DNA of 64,000 nt from Pieris napi (Eukaryota > Arthropoda > Insecta > Lepidoptera > Pieridae). The stretch is taken from NCBI RefSeq assembly GCF_905475465.1, contig NC_062236.1:5342001-5406000 (forward strand). The letters are read 5' to 3'. The position numbers and the translations under genes are program-made. Under the pieces are notes generated by a model. It was not told where the DNA came from. It made no database searches and saw nothing but the letters and a program-made list of their open reading frames with translations. How positions within the stretch are numbered: position 1 is the stretch's first letter; each line of letters starts with the position of its first letter. This document shows positions 23,601 through 31,660 of this stretch, in pieces.

Positions 23601-24675
23601 CAACATGTTTGATGAACAGAGCAAGTGCCGATCATTGGCTTGCTGCCAAAAATACTCTGTATTGGATTACAGCCAATTAAAAGTAAATATCTAATCCTAT
23701 AATGTAGATAAGTAACTAACATCAATAAATCTTAGGATGACTAAGAAATCTATTTGCACAGACTTGTGCCTGATATATGTAAGTTATAAATATTCTGTAA
23801 GTTTAACAATGTTTTATATTTTTGCAAATAAATAGTTTATTATTAAGAATTACGATAGATAACAGTGTTAACAACTACAAAATTGGTGAGGAAAAGTAGT
23901 ATTACTTTTACTACAATTATTTATTATTTTCCGACTAAGTACCTTTAAAAGATATCTAAAGCTAGTTTATACTTAAACATTTCAATTTTTATTGATTATT
24001 GTCTCTGTCGAATGACGGTTGTCATTTCAAGGTTTCTCTCATTAATGACACATTGTTTCTTTTAATTATAGTTTTAGATGTGTTATTAATTAAAAGTTGT
24101 TTGAGTTTCTTGATTGTATTAAAAAGTAATAGATATCTTAGTTGTCTTTATGATTAATGGGAATAACTTTATTTTAACTTTAACTGGTATTGCTAAACAA
24201 AGATATAAAGATTGTTTGTAATTTATGACGATGATACATAAATAGCACCAAACTACTTGTTTACTCTTTCAATATAATGTATTATAGTGAAATACTGTAA
24301 TGTTTGATAACAGAGAAACAAAGGTATACAAATTTCATATGTACGATTATTGCTGATATCAGAATTCTTATATATTTACAAGATGTAATTACACCAGGCA
24401 ATGTTGTCAATATAGCAAATACATGCAGTTCTAAATAATATATTTCTAGTACAAAAGTATGAAATACAACTACTTGTATTTCATACTTGCTTGCTACTAG
24501 TTAGTTTGTAAGTTTAAAAAAAAAAGAAAAGGGACAACTAGTATGTAGCATTGCCAATTTTAGTATGGTTAACTGTTAAAGCATCAATTCTTACCTTCCC
24601 CTGCATAATCAGTCTGATAGTGAGGGTGACTTTGGAGTCTTCCTCGTGAAGAGTAGGGGCTTTCTCCAGATCCAT
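14346..24675 (-). CDS. mub: mub: three-KH-domain poly(C)-binding protein (PCBP/hnRNP E family), spliced
   Basis: The span covers eleven spliced coding exons: 24675-24595, 23026-22970, 22829-22713, 22067-21915, 20337-20230, 19112-18993, 17701-17600, 16309-16216, 15839-15715, 15329-15175 and 14625-14346. They join without a frame break into 463 residues. KH1 is about residues 14-85 (loop GKKG, 34-37), KH2 about 100-172 (GKGG, 118-121) and KH3 about 305-371 (GKGG, 318-321); a low-complexity P/G/A/L-rich linker lies between KH2 and KH3. The N-terminus MDLEKAPTLHEEDSKVTLTI corresponds to the MDTGV...VTLTIRLLM start of vertebrate PCBPs. Family members bind C-rich single-stranded RNA in nucleus and cytoplasm and act in splicing, mRNA stability and translation. 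Drosophila mub is strongly expressed in mushroom bodies. The orthology call rests on recognition of motifs, exon structure and the tail; PCBP-type is certain, mub very likely. Confidence 0.9.
14626..15174 (-). other. mub: intron of mub
   Basis: This 549-base intron runs from donor GTAAGTGCC at 15174 to acceptor at 14627-14626. Open frames on either strand inside it are short and carry no family motif. Confidence 0.7.
15175..15329 (-). CDS. mub: mub coding exon 10 (rest of KH3)
   Basis: It begins after acceptor CAATTTCAG in phase 0 and ends two bases into a codon before GTAAGT. It encodes GGTKIAEIRQISGAMIRISN, then an acidic turn, CEEREGGSTD, the strand RTITITGNPDSV and the helix ALAQYLINM. 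With the last residues of exon 9 it completes the third GxxG loop (GKGG). The split final codon, AG plus T or A or G, makes Ser or Arg depending on which last exon follows, so this exon is the branch point for all the C-terminal isoforms. Confidence 0.95.
15715..15839 (-). CDS. mub: mub coding exon 9 (start of KH3)
   Basis: It is joined through a split Ala codon (G+CA) to exon 8 and reads LAALAGSQLRTSNQGRNQPA, TNQQSHEMTV, then PNELIGCIIGK. It therefore holds the last part of the linker, rich in N and Q, and the first strand, helix and half of the GxxG loop of KH3. The donor is GTATTT after the Lys codon. The intron inside the GxxG loop is matched in KH1, where the exon break falls just before the loop. 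Confidence 0.95.
15935..16060 (+). repeat. possible dispersed repeat in the exon 8-9 intron
   Basis: The run AACCGACGTTTCGCGTGC and the following GCGTGCGTGGTCATGGTGAC, then ACTGAAGACAAAAGG, look like a sequence I associate with transposon-derived DNA in Lepidoptera (perhaps Penelope-like). I cannot see clear ends or a coding remnant, so the family is uncertain. It is noticeably more GC-rich than the rest of the 376-base intron. Confidence 0.35.
16216..16309 (-). CDS. mub: mub coding exon 8 (linker)
   Basis: Acceptor TTTGTAG, then ATG-GGG-GGT... It encodes MGGLGKSPLAGLAALGLGG, LAPGNAGGLNPA and one base of the next Ala codon. It is glycine-, leucine- and alanine-rich linker between KH2 and KH3, of the kind I associate with insect mub proteins. 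The internal ATG is in phase with the exons on both sides, so it is not a start. Confidence 0.9.
16310..17599 (-). other. mub: intron of mub
   Basis: This 1.29-kb intron shows no further exon I can support. An open stretch on the minus strand at about 17160-17088 lacks an acceptor. No named repeat is seen. Confidence 0.6.
17600..17701 (-). CDS. mub: mub coding exon 7 (Pro/Leu/His-rich linker)
   Basis: This is a 102-base, phase-0 exon between acceptor GGGCATTGTCAG and donor GTGAGT. It encodes AVCAPVFPLLEMKPPLAG, then ALPPHHLLPPPLHDHL. The composition is GC-rich and sharply different from the intron around it. Because it is a multiple of three with complete codons at each end, it could be skipped without breaking the frame. 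It fits between PAQD of exon 6 and MGGL of exon 8. I do not recognise a specific motif beyond proline-rich linker. Confidence 0.8.
17702..18992 (-). other. mub: intron of mub with a TA microsatellite
   Basis: AT-rich intron. A (TA)n run of about 20 bases lies near 18394-18414. Open frames here, on either strand, are made of I, F, N, K and Y codons and are not credible genes. Confidence 0.6.
18993..19112 (-). CDS. mub: mub coding exon 6 (linker after KH2)
   Basis: Acceptor TATCTTTCAG, donor GTAAGTA, 120 bases in phase 0. It encodes SPPKGATIPYRPKPNVAG, PVILAGGQAYTIQGNYAVPA and QD. SPPKGATIPYRPKP and the QAYTIQG(N/Q)YA(V/I)P block are typical of PCBP proteins directly after KH2 and confirm the family. 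Confidence 0.95.
19113..20229 (-). other. mub: intron of mub with an AT microsatellite
   Basis: 1.1 kb, AT-rich. A (TA)n run lies at about 19928-19950. Nothing else recognised. Confidence 0.6.
20230..20337 (-). CDS. mub: mub coding exon 5 (second half of KH2)
   Basis: Acceptor with a long T tract (TTTTTTTGTTTTTCAG), donor GTGAGT, 108 bases in phase 0. It encodes VASEMLPNSTERAVTISGTC and DAITQCIYHICCVMLE. The LPNSTERAVTISGT segment is a near-exact PCBP KH2 signature, and the following helix packs against the KH fold. Confidence 0.97.
20638..21052 (+). mobile_element. non-autonomous Helitron-like element, copy 1 (3' end lost)
   Basis: It starts A|TCTATATATATAAAA, the 5'-TC after a host A expected of Helitrons, and runs about 415 bases to GGCGGTACGATGTTCGCC. 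A second copy lies inverted at 42975-43399, and the two share sequence over almost their full length. This copy ends just after the 3' hairpin sequence and lacks the CTAG terminus that copy 2 keeps. No Rep/helicase coding is present. It sits in the intron between mub exons 4 and 5, in the opposite orientation to the gene. Confidence 0.65.
21915..22067 (-). CDS. mub: mub coding exon 4 (first half of KH2)
   Basis: Acceptor TTACAAACAG, donor GTAGGT, 153 bases in phase 0. It encodes WCSQFNEGGGGGSRAPITLR, LIVPASQCGSLIGKGGSKIK and EIRDVTGANIQ. RLIVPASQCGSLIGKGGSKIK is the classical PCBP KH2 core with loop GKGG. A short glycine run separates KH1 from KH2. The open frame continuing upstream past the acceptor is intron read-through and not a start. 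Confidence 0.98.
22269..22497. mobile_element. MITE with 20-bp terminal inverted repeats
   Basis: The ends are GGGAGCGTTCAAGTATTACG and its reverse complement, and CTA is repeated directly outside both ends, so the target duplication is CTA or the TA within it. The 229-base body has no coding capacity. The family is uncertain; TA would suggest Tc1/mariner-type, and a 3-bp duplication PIF/Harbinger-type. It lies in the intron between mub exons 3 and 4. Confidence 0.75.
22713..22829 (-). CDS. mub: mub coding exon 3 (second half of KH1)
   Basis: Acceptor TATATTTCAG, donor GTAAAC, 117 bases in phase 0. It encodes SGAKINISDGSCPERIVTVT, GTTNAIFKAFTL and ICKKFEE. SGA(K/R)INISDGSCPERI is the diagnostic KH1 strand of PCBP proteins. 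Confidence 0.98.
22970..23026 (-). CDS. mub: mub coding exon 2 (KH1 GxxG loop)
   Basis: A small 57-base exon after acceptor TTTCTTTTTAG and before GTCAGT. It encodes EVGSIIGKKGEIVKRFREE, the RNA-binding helix-loop-helix of KH1 with GxxG loop GKKG. It is in phase 0 at both ends. Confidence 0.98.
23027..24594 (-). other. mub: first coding intron of mub
   Basis: 1.57 kb. Apart from the hairpin at 24446-24500 I see no recognisable element. Donor GTAAGAATT and acceptor TTTTTAG are good. Confidence 0.7.
24446..24500. repeat. intronic hairpin with a perfect 15-bp stem
   Basis: AAGTATGAAATACAA (24455-24469) and TTGTATTTCATACTT (24474-24488) pair perfectly around a four-base loop. Below a three/six-base internal bulge, CTAGTA (24446-24451) pairs with TACTAG (24495-24500). 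Total paired length is 21 bp. It lies about 100 bases inside the first coding intron of mub. The loop is too tight for a usual microRNA precursor; it could be an RNA structure that affects splicing, or a chance palindrome. Confidence 0.7.
24595..24675 (-). CDS. mub: mub coding exon 1 (start codon and first KH1 strand)
   Basis: ATG at 24675-24673 sits in a strong context (AGCATGG) and reads MDLEKAPTLHEEDSKVTLTI, RLIMQGK, then donor GTAAGA. The KVTLTIRLIMQGK strand aligns with NVTLTIRLLMHGK at the start of KH1 in vertebrate PCBP1/2, whose proteins also start about a dozen residues before it with MD. The frame stays open upstream to a TAG at about 24759-24757, but has no earlier ATG in this exon. 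Confidence 0.93.
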
Positions 24676-24732
24676 GCTGGAGGAGGTATCCGAAGAGTCT
24701 CGTGGAATTTTGGCTTCGTACAGGGCTACGTG
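24676..24732 (-). other. mub: 5' leader of mub, possible in-frame N-terminal extension
   Basis: Upstream of the start the same frame reads ...LYEAKIPRDSSDTSSS before MDLEK, with a serine-rich, coding-like composition. Between it and the in-frame TAG lies TTCCTTGCCCACACGTAG, a usable acceptor (exon start about 24733). So this part is probably the 5' end of the exon, either leader or an N-terminal extension if an upstream exon supplies an ATG. Confidence 0.45.
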
Positions 24733-25375
24733 TGGGCAAGGAACACTCCACTCAATCTAATGGCTGGGACTCTGGGGCTCTTGGCACGCACTGCAGGCAG
24801 GGTAAGCTGGAAAACAGGCGCACATCTCAAAAGGAAAATTCACAGGTGTCGAGCGTTCTAAAGGTATAGGATGTGTGCACTCTTTATTGTTTTAAAGCAA
24901 AGCTAAATAGTCAGTAACAATAATTATTTATTTACAGTGATAATTGGCGAGAAGCGCAACGAAATGAGGGCAGCTAATGAGGGTCTAGACACTGTGTGGT
25001 TCTAATTGATCACAAGTAAGACCGGATTCTGCGGTTGCAACGCGAGCCGTCGCGGTCCGCCTCTGGGAGTTAGGAACCGTTACTTGAACTCGGATACTGG
25101 TTCGCGACATAACCTTAGCGTTGCGCCTCATGGCTAGCCGACCGGGTTATCGATCCCGACAGCCCAAACAATTTTTTTTTATTTCCTTTGAAAGCCGTTC
25201 GTCTTACCTCGTAAAATATTTCGTATTTTAACAATAACATAACAAATCGTAACATTAATACTATCACTGGATTGTGTATAAAATCACACTTATCACAATT
25301 AATTTCAATCACAAAATATTATAAAACTAACAACGACGCAGATGACGCGTCGGAGTGAAGTTTGCCTTTTCAATT

Positions 25376-25406
25376 GAGTTGAACGGTGTCAAACGTCAGA
25401 TTTATA
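25376..25406 (-). promoter_or_regulatory. candidate TATA/initiator promoter for mub
   Basis: On the minus strand TATAAA (25406-25401) is followed 30 bases later by TCAATTG, an acceptable insect initiator. Downstream towards mub there is a CpG-richer segment (25015-25160) that would be 5' leader exon, with a possible donor CAA|GTAACG near 25075. The spacing is right, but TATA words are common in AT-rich DNA, and distal promoters further right are possible. Confidence 0.3.
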
Positions 25407-25625
25407 TGTCATTTCCAAATACCAACCACAGAGCTATTTAGTATTACAGAGTACGTATAAAAAATTTTCAAGTTTGCGATGCGGCCTTTTCAAAATAGTT
25501 TCAGAATTATTAAGCAATAATATGTTGGTATAAAGTAAAACCACTTGTTTAGTTACTTTAATTATTTAATATTATTTTCTGTGTGAACGCTTGTTTTTTT
25601 CTGAATGATGTACAATCTTTACGGT

Positions 25626-25879
25626 AGGGGCCTCATAGCCTAACGGTCTTATTAAGAGGCAGCTAGGTGAGGGGTACCGGGTTCGATTCCCGGTTTGAGG
25701 ACAAGTTTTAAATTAATTTAAATTTGTTCTCGGCCTTTGGGAGGGTTGTGCGGAACTGGGCGAGTGCCTAAACCGTACATGGAGGACGCGGTCGAATTTC
25801 TAAAGACAAGCACGAATTATAAAAAATCCTATACTTGACGCTGGCTAATGCACAAATCGTGCCAGAGCCTTAAAAAAAG
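25626..25879 (+). mobile_element. tRNA-derived SINE (family 1) with perfect TSD
   Basis: The head contains a B box, GGGTTCGATTCCCGG, and an A-box-like TAGCCTAACGG; CCTCATA and TTTGAGG can form an acceptor-like stem. The body ends in an A-rich tail after GTGCCAGAGCCTT. The 10-bp direct repeat TCTTTACGGT flanks both ends (25616-25625 and 25880-25889), proof of target-primed insertion and a sign of relative youth. It is not a functional tRNA because the anticodon arm is irregular and the transcript would run on into the SINE body. Confidence 0.85.
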
Positions 25880-25889
25880 TCTTTACGGT

Positions 25890-27839
25890 TACTTTTATTA
25901 AAATCTATATGTAACAAATACCCCATAATATCATGCAGACTGCTATAATTTTAATTTCATAATAAATATATCTAATTTATTTCACATTCAAATTTATAAA
26001 AAATTGGGCAGACTCGTAATTCCCGACATAGTAGCTAAAGTCGGTGCTGTAAATATTTGTTAAAAATGCAGGGTGTTTTCAAGCGAGGATCTCTACACTA
26101 ATGGACTGCTTCATTTCTTGTTTGTACGCTGTAGGATCACAAGCGAAGTGTACCTAACGATGTCTCGTGAAATTCAAATAAATTTCTAAATATAGCCTTA
26201 TCTTCTTTTGAAAATTTATTTTTAAAGTATCATGCTTCATCAAGTGTTTTTAAATAGGCGCTCAATACTTTTTTAATTATTTGCAATTATAATAATAGGT
26301 TTTTATTTATTGGTGAAAGACGCAAGTTATTATAGTACTATGACAAATATAACACTACTTGTATTAGATGCTTGTAAATTTATGAAATATTAAAGGCGTT
26401 TTTTAACCTTGTTGAATATTATCTATGACGTTTTTTTTCTATTTTGGTAATAGTATATTAATTTGCATATTTACGGAGACCGTAGATAACGTTTCCTCTT
26501 CTCGTATAAACCATAATTTAAAGAATCGTTGAAAGTAAAAAGAAAGGCATTGCTAGATTTAAATGCATTTGTATTTTAGTATGTTATGTAACCTCAAAAA
26601 TTTCTTTACCATTAGATCGCCATAGATTTCAAAATATTTAGCCTTGCAAAGCCAGGCCTAGTAATTTATTAATATGGCTTGGATAACCAGATACACCTTT
26701 TCCATCAAAATTCATCTTTGTTCTTTTCATAGCATTATGTAGTGAACATATTAAGTATGATTTGCGATAGATATTTTAAAAAACGTAATGAAAACGCCTA
26801 ATCACTTTTATTTCCCACATATGAATAAAAGCGCGAAAACCAAGCGAGTAGCAAAGAATAGAACAATAATTATAATCCTATGACAACGGTCAACGCGGGT
26901 AACAAATTATTCACAAAATTCCACATAACACGTGATGTGATACCAAGTGATGGGACAGGGCCTTGGTGTGAAATGTTATTAAGGCTTAGTTAATGAATTC
27001 TGAAAAAAGGGGTTAGAAATTTTAATCGCAATTAATCTGTAATAAAATAACCTCTTTACATCTTTACACAGCTTATATGATAATCCACCCTTTATGTATA
27101 AGTATTACTCATTAACTATTTACCTACTAATTACTAGCAACTAAGCTATGTCTGTTAACTTATACGAAATTGTTGCATTTTTTTGCATCAGTTAAAATTA
27201 TATTATGTATTCGCTATTCAAGCACGGCTTCGACTAGAAAGTATACAATATTTTACTCTGTTTATAAACTGAATTATTTTTAAGTACGATATTACGATAC
27301 GATACGATGTTTATTGTACGATAGTACAATTCAGACGAAAAAAGATAATAAAAGATTCCGAAGAGAAATCGAAATGCCATCGTCCACTTTCTTAAACTAA
27401 TTAAAGTTAATAATCCCTCAATAAAAAGAGCTAACTTTTAAATTAGGTCAGTGGATTTTGTCATCTTGTATACTCCGCTGAACCGTTTATGCAAATGGAT
27501 TCAAGTGAAACTGATTTGCTTCAGGAATAAAAAATGTCTGATTTCCTTTAAGTTTAGTACTTTTGTCAGGCGTCGAGAAATGCTTGCAATAGGATATGCA
27601 AACATTTCTCGAAGACAATGGAAATTAGAAATTATTTATGCGAATTTGTTAATATAGGTCAGTATAAAAAAATCCCATAGACGTCCTTCGCTAGTTTATT
27701 ATCCAAATTCCTGTCCTGTGTTCAATTTCCAGCATCATATTACTTTTGGTAGACACAGAAAGTCGCTTGCTTTTTGTCAGGAGATACTGCAGAGGTATAT
27801 TCAGACAAGTGCATTCTCTATTAAATAACTGATCAAGCG
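25890..27839. other. non-coding stretch upstream of mub
   Basis: No exon, RNA gene or named repeat is seen apart from the hairpin at 27573-27612. Confidence 0.5.
27573..27612. repeat. 16-bp-arm hairpin
   Basis: TCGAGAAATGCTTGCA and TGCAAACATTTCTCGA pair with one mismatch around an eight-base loop. No transposon ends or promoter-like context are visible. Confidence 0.7.
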
Positions 27840-28045
27840 CAGGACTGATAACTTTCAAACTCAAACTCAAACTCAAAATATCTTTATTCAAGTGGGTAAC
27901 CAAGTACACTTTTGAATCGTCAAGTTAAATTAATCGTAAATTTACATTTACTACCAGTTCGCAAGTCAAGGGCGTAGAGCGGGTAAGAAGAACTGGCAAG
28001 AAACTTTCCGCCACTCTTTTTAATAGCCAAGTATTGTCATACAAA
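27840..28045 (-). mobile_element. 3' end of a non-LTR retrotransposon with (TTTGAG)n tail
   Basis: On the minus strand the sequence reads AGAGTGGCGGAAAGTTTCTT, GCCAGTTCTTCTTACC..., then CTTGAATAAAGATATTTTGA and three or four copies of GTTTGA. This architecture (GCCAGTTCTTCT..., AATAAAG, then a TTTGA-type tail) is very common in Lepidoptera at LINE/RTE-type 3' ends. Only the untranslated 3' part remains, so the family is uncertain. Confidence 0.6.
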
Positions 28046-28239
28046 TTGTTTTTAACTTTATCTCATAGCTCATGTAAGATACGGGAGTGTTAAAGCGAGC
28101 GAACTGTACACCTTTTTAGAGGAATATCAATTGAATTTTCAATAAATTTTGAATTTTCAGACGGGTTATCAACAAAGCACCTTATTGATTATTTTCAAAC
28201 AGTCCAGTAAATATAGTTATATTTATCAGTCGGTCTTAC

Positions 28240-28380
28240 GGCGAATCAAAACATCGTGAGTAAACGCATGCATTAAACCCATACATCGACGGCGTGTGTC
28301 AGAGTAGGCTGATCACCTACTTGCCTATTAGAAAAAAAAACAAATGATCACGATCTAGCGCCACTAGGTTTAGTTATTGT
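28240..28380 (+). mobile_element. SINE (family 2) fragment, 3' part
   Basis: ACATCGTGAG..., CGACGGCGTGTGTCAG, GGCTGATCACCTACTTGCC and TAGCGCCACTAGG match the body of the full copies at 48472 and 49896 in order. The tRNA-like head is missing, and several internal deletions are visible. Confidence 0.75.
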
Positions 28381-29254
28381 GATCTACAATATCATCTATG
28401 AATATGTAAATGTAGGTGCGGGTTATTACCTAAACTCATTACCGATCGGCATTCCAATTACAGTGACACATCAACTATAGTTTATATAGAATTATATTAA
28501 TAAACAGGAATACTAGAAAGCCGCATACAGGAATGCGATATCTGTATAGAGAACTTAACTGCTCACACGGATTCCTGTGGCTTACAATGAGATACGTACA
28601 TTATCTAGGTCTTGGCATCTAACTTGCGACAGAATCGACAGTTTCAGTCTGTTGAGGCAGCATATTCTGAGCGAATTCATCAATACACCTGCTGTGATCA
28701 GCGTTTGGAATTACCGCTTTGTTTAGGCAATAATAGTCACGGCGGGTATTGTTATATGAACTGATAATTACTACAGTAGTGCCGATTGTCTACAGATTTT
28801 TTTAAAATATCTATGGCATGCGGAACATTATCTAAATCGTAAAATCCTACGGAAACATTCTGAGTTTGTTATTTTTCTTCAACATTAATTGTACATTCAA
28901 AAAAGTGTAAGTGAGAGTACTCAAAGCCCAGAATAAGTTATTAAATAGTGTTTTATTATTATTAATTGTAGAATATGACAATTTCTAAACGACTTCTAAA
29001 GTATTACAAGTTATTTTATCTTTATCAATATAAGAATATAAGAAACAATATAAACGCAGTAATACTATTTCCAATAATAATTAATTGTAAGAAGGGAAGC
29101 CAACAGAATGCTTAGGCTGATTACCTACTTCACAATGCTTTAGTAAGCAACGTACATAATGTTGTATTCATTGTATTATTATCTAGTGCCAAGTAAATGT
29201 AAGTTAATTACAGTTTTGAATAGTATGTGTAACGACGTATAAACAAAACGTACG

Positions 29255-29475
29255 GTTCTAATCCCTGAGGTTCGAACCCCGGCTGTGCACCAATGCAGTT
29301 TCTATGTGCGAAACCGGAATACTTTAGACCCAAAAAGTTGATAGCATATGTCATGCTCAGAAGGCTGATCACCTACTTGACTATTAGAAAAAATAAACGA
29401 TCACGAAACAAATACAGACATCTAAAGCCCAGACCTAAAAGATTGTAGCGCCATTAGTTTTGTTTTGCAGACGCA
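29255..29475 (+). mobile_element. SINE (family 2), degenerate copy
   Basis: It retains the B-box region CTGAGGTTCGAACCCCGGCT and the GTGCACCAATG junction, then GACCCAAAAAGTTGAT..., GGCTGATCACCTACTTG and GTAGCGCCATTAG. The A-box part of the head and the AACATCGTGAGG segment are lost or decayed. Confidence 0.75.
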
Positions 29476-31385
29476 TTTATTAATTCATTTTTATTCCTTA
29501 TCATAAACTTATTATAACAGACGGGCACCTTATGCCTATGCCCTATTGGAACTAGGAGACGTTAGATAAAAATAGACCAATTTTGTTTAGACCGTCATAA
29601 TTATAAAGTTTCTCAACATCAATGTATCGTTCATATTTTCTACTATGCGGAAGAAAGAAAAAGTTTAACAGGGATAAAGTATTCATTATCCGCTAAAATA
29701 TAAAAGCCTTTTTGTTTAGAAGATGTGAAGTATATTTCGAGTCCCAATGGATTCAATACACTCGTAAATATGAATTGATTGATCAGATTAGGGAACAAAA
29801 TTGTAGCAAATATGTATTAAATTTTGTAATGCCCGTAAGTAATTTTATTCCCAAGTTTTGATTAATGACGGTTCTTGGCTCCGCAAACAAAGCAAACATA
29901 ATAAGCCTTTCATATATCTTGATTCCCATTGTTAGAAAATTTTCATAATTTTGAACTATTTGTTACAATTGTTGTAAAACTAACATAATGGCTATAATTT
30001 CAATTATAATTTTAAGTATCGTATTAGTTGTCTCTTTAGGTTTACCGAAAGATATAGTTTTATTTCTATTCACGGAAAACAATTTACACTCAATAAGTAC
30101 TATGGATATATTCCACTGATAATTCTTTTCGAAGGCTTTTCGTCTGTCGATATGGAGTAACTTAATTCATCAGATCAGTCCTGTGAGTTTCAAATCGACC
30201 GAAAATTCCCATGAGTCTAACCCAGGCTTTAGTCTAAACGCTAAACTTACTAGCGCATTAAATTAAATATACATATTTCTAACCTTTAGATGACTAGTTA
30301 TTACTAGTTACCATAGTATTACTAGTTTTAAGACGCGGACTCTACTGTTGAGGGAAAGTTATTGTATCAAATAGCAAATCTGACCCTCAACCACCTAAAG
30401 CATGTCCAATTCAAATATTGTATAATTAATAAACACAGTGTACTGAAAAACTCATTTTAAGCTTAGCTTCCACGGCCCCGGGGCGTAAGTCGCCGCGCCG
30501 TGGAGGAGGCCTACTAGCAATTAAAAAAAAACTTTTAAATTATATTTGACATAAGCCATTGTACATATTTTATTATTATTATTTGTTTAGTTTAGAAACC
30601 AAAACCGCACTTGTTCTACTTTTCCATAATCTTCTTAATATTTTTTTCATACTAAGGGAGATCTGGAAAACCTAGTTTATGAAGGCACCGGAACTATTCT
30701 TGAAGCTTCCTGGTCGTTTCGTATGCAACTAAGTGTTAAATAAATAAAACATTATAATTGGATATCGATGTCGATTTATTACCTTTGTTTATAAACAATT
30801 ACATTGTATAATACTTATAACAATCGTAAGTTCCATTAAATATATATTTTCATACACCGGAACTCGTTTGAGTTTAAATACCGTATCTGCAAATACCTAA
30901 GCAGTACCAAATTGTAAACAAGAGGTTGGTAATCTGCATTTATTAATTAAGTTGATTCTAAACTATGATGAGAGTAACATCACTGCCATTATTGAAATAA
31001 CATACAAACATTAATTTTAAAAATAATTTCGTCTTTTATGTATCGTGTAGATGTCGTAAACTCCGCGTGATCTTTAGCACATTACCATAAGACCAGCCTT
31101 AAATGATAGTGGTCGCTTTATGTAAAATTCCTAACTTTAAAATTACAACGTAGTAATCAAAACTTGTTCAGACAGAATTACCGATGAAAACATAAATTTC
31201 GTTCTAAAGTTTTCACTCTCAAACAGTTAGTCTCAAACAAGAATTTTCAGTATCACATTTAAACTGGTACTGATAAAAAGAGATTATGGCTTTCGCCGTA
31301 TTTCCCCCGTGTCGTATTTCATATTGCGGAGTGAAGGAATCCGATTAGGTTCATCTTTGTCCAGAGTCAGTTACTTGGCCGTCAA

Positions 31386-31660
31386 TTTTTTTTTTTTTTT
31401 TTATAGAACGGGGGGCAAACGGGCAGGAGGCTCACCTGATGTTAAGTGATACCGCCGCCCATGGACACTCAATGCCAGAGGGCTCGCGAGTGCGTTGCCG
31501 GCCTTTTAAGAATAGGTACGCTCTTTTCTTGAAGGACCCTAAGTCGAATTGGTTCGGAAATACTTCAGTGGGCAGCTGGTTCCACATAGTGGCTGTGCGC
31601 GACAAAAACTGCCTTGAAAAACGCTCAGTTGTGGAACGGCGGACGTCGAGGTGATACGGG
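31386..31660 (-). mobile_element. 5'-truncated LINE: C-terminal end of reverse-transcriptase ORF, 3' tail
   Basis: On the minus strand about 72 codons are open without a break: LDVRRSTTERFSRQFLSRTA, TMWNQLPTEVFPNQFDLGSF, KKRAYLFLKGRQRT and onward to TGA at about 31437. The R..LWN.LP..VFP....L..FK pattern is the usual C-terminus of CR1/Jockey-type LINE polymerases. A run of about 18 T on the plus strand (31386-31403) is the element's poly(A). Truncation at the 5' end is typical of target-primed reverse transcription. The frame is intact, so the copy is fairly young. Confidence 0.85.

Noticed and set aside
24646..24861. 71-codon plus-strand frame over mub exon 1
   Set aside because: Antisense to the first coding exon and its leader; no independent support.
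25005..25135. Minus-strand frame starting MRRNAKVMSRTSIRVQ
   Set aside because: No known motif and it ends before any plausible join to mub. It could at most be an upstream ORF in a leader exon.
25626..25700. Functional tRNA gene
   Set aside because: Pol III boxes and an acceptor-like stem are present, but the anticodon arm is irregular, and a SINE body with tail and target duplications follows.
30480..30512. RTE-like end (VEEAY-stop)
   Set aside because: Five residues in a GC-rich patch without upstream LINE coding are not enough.
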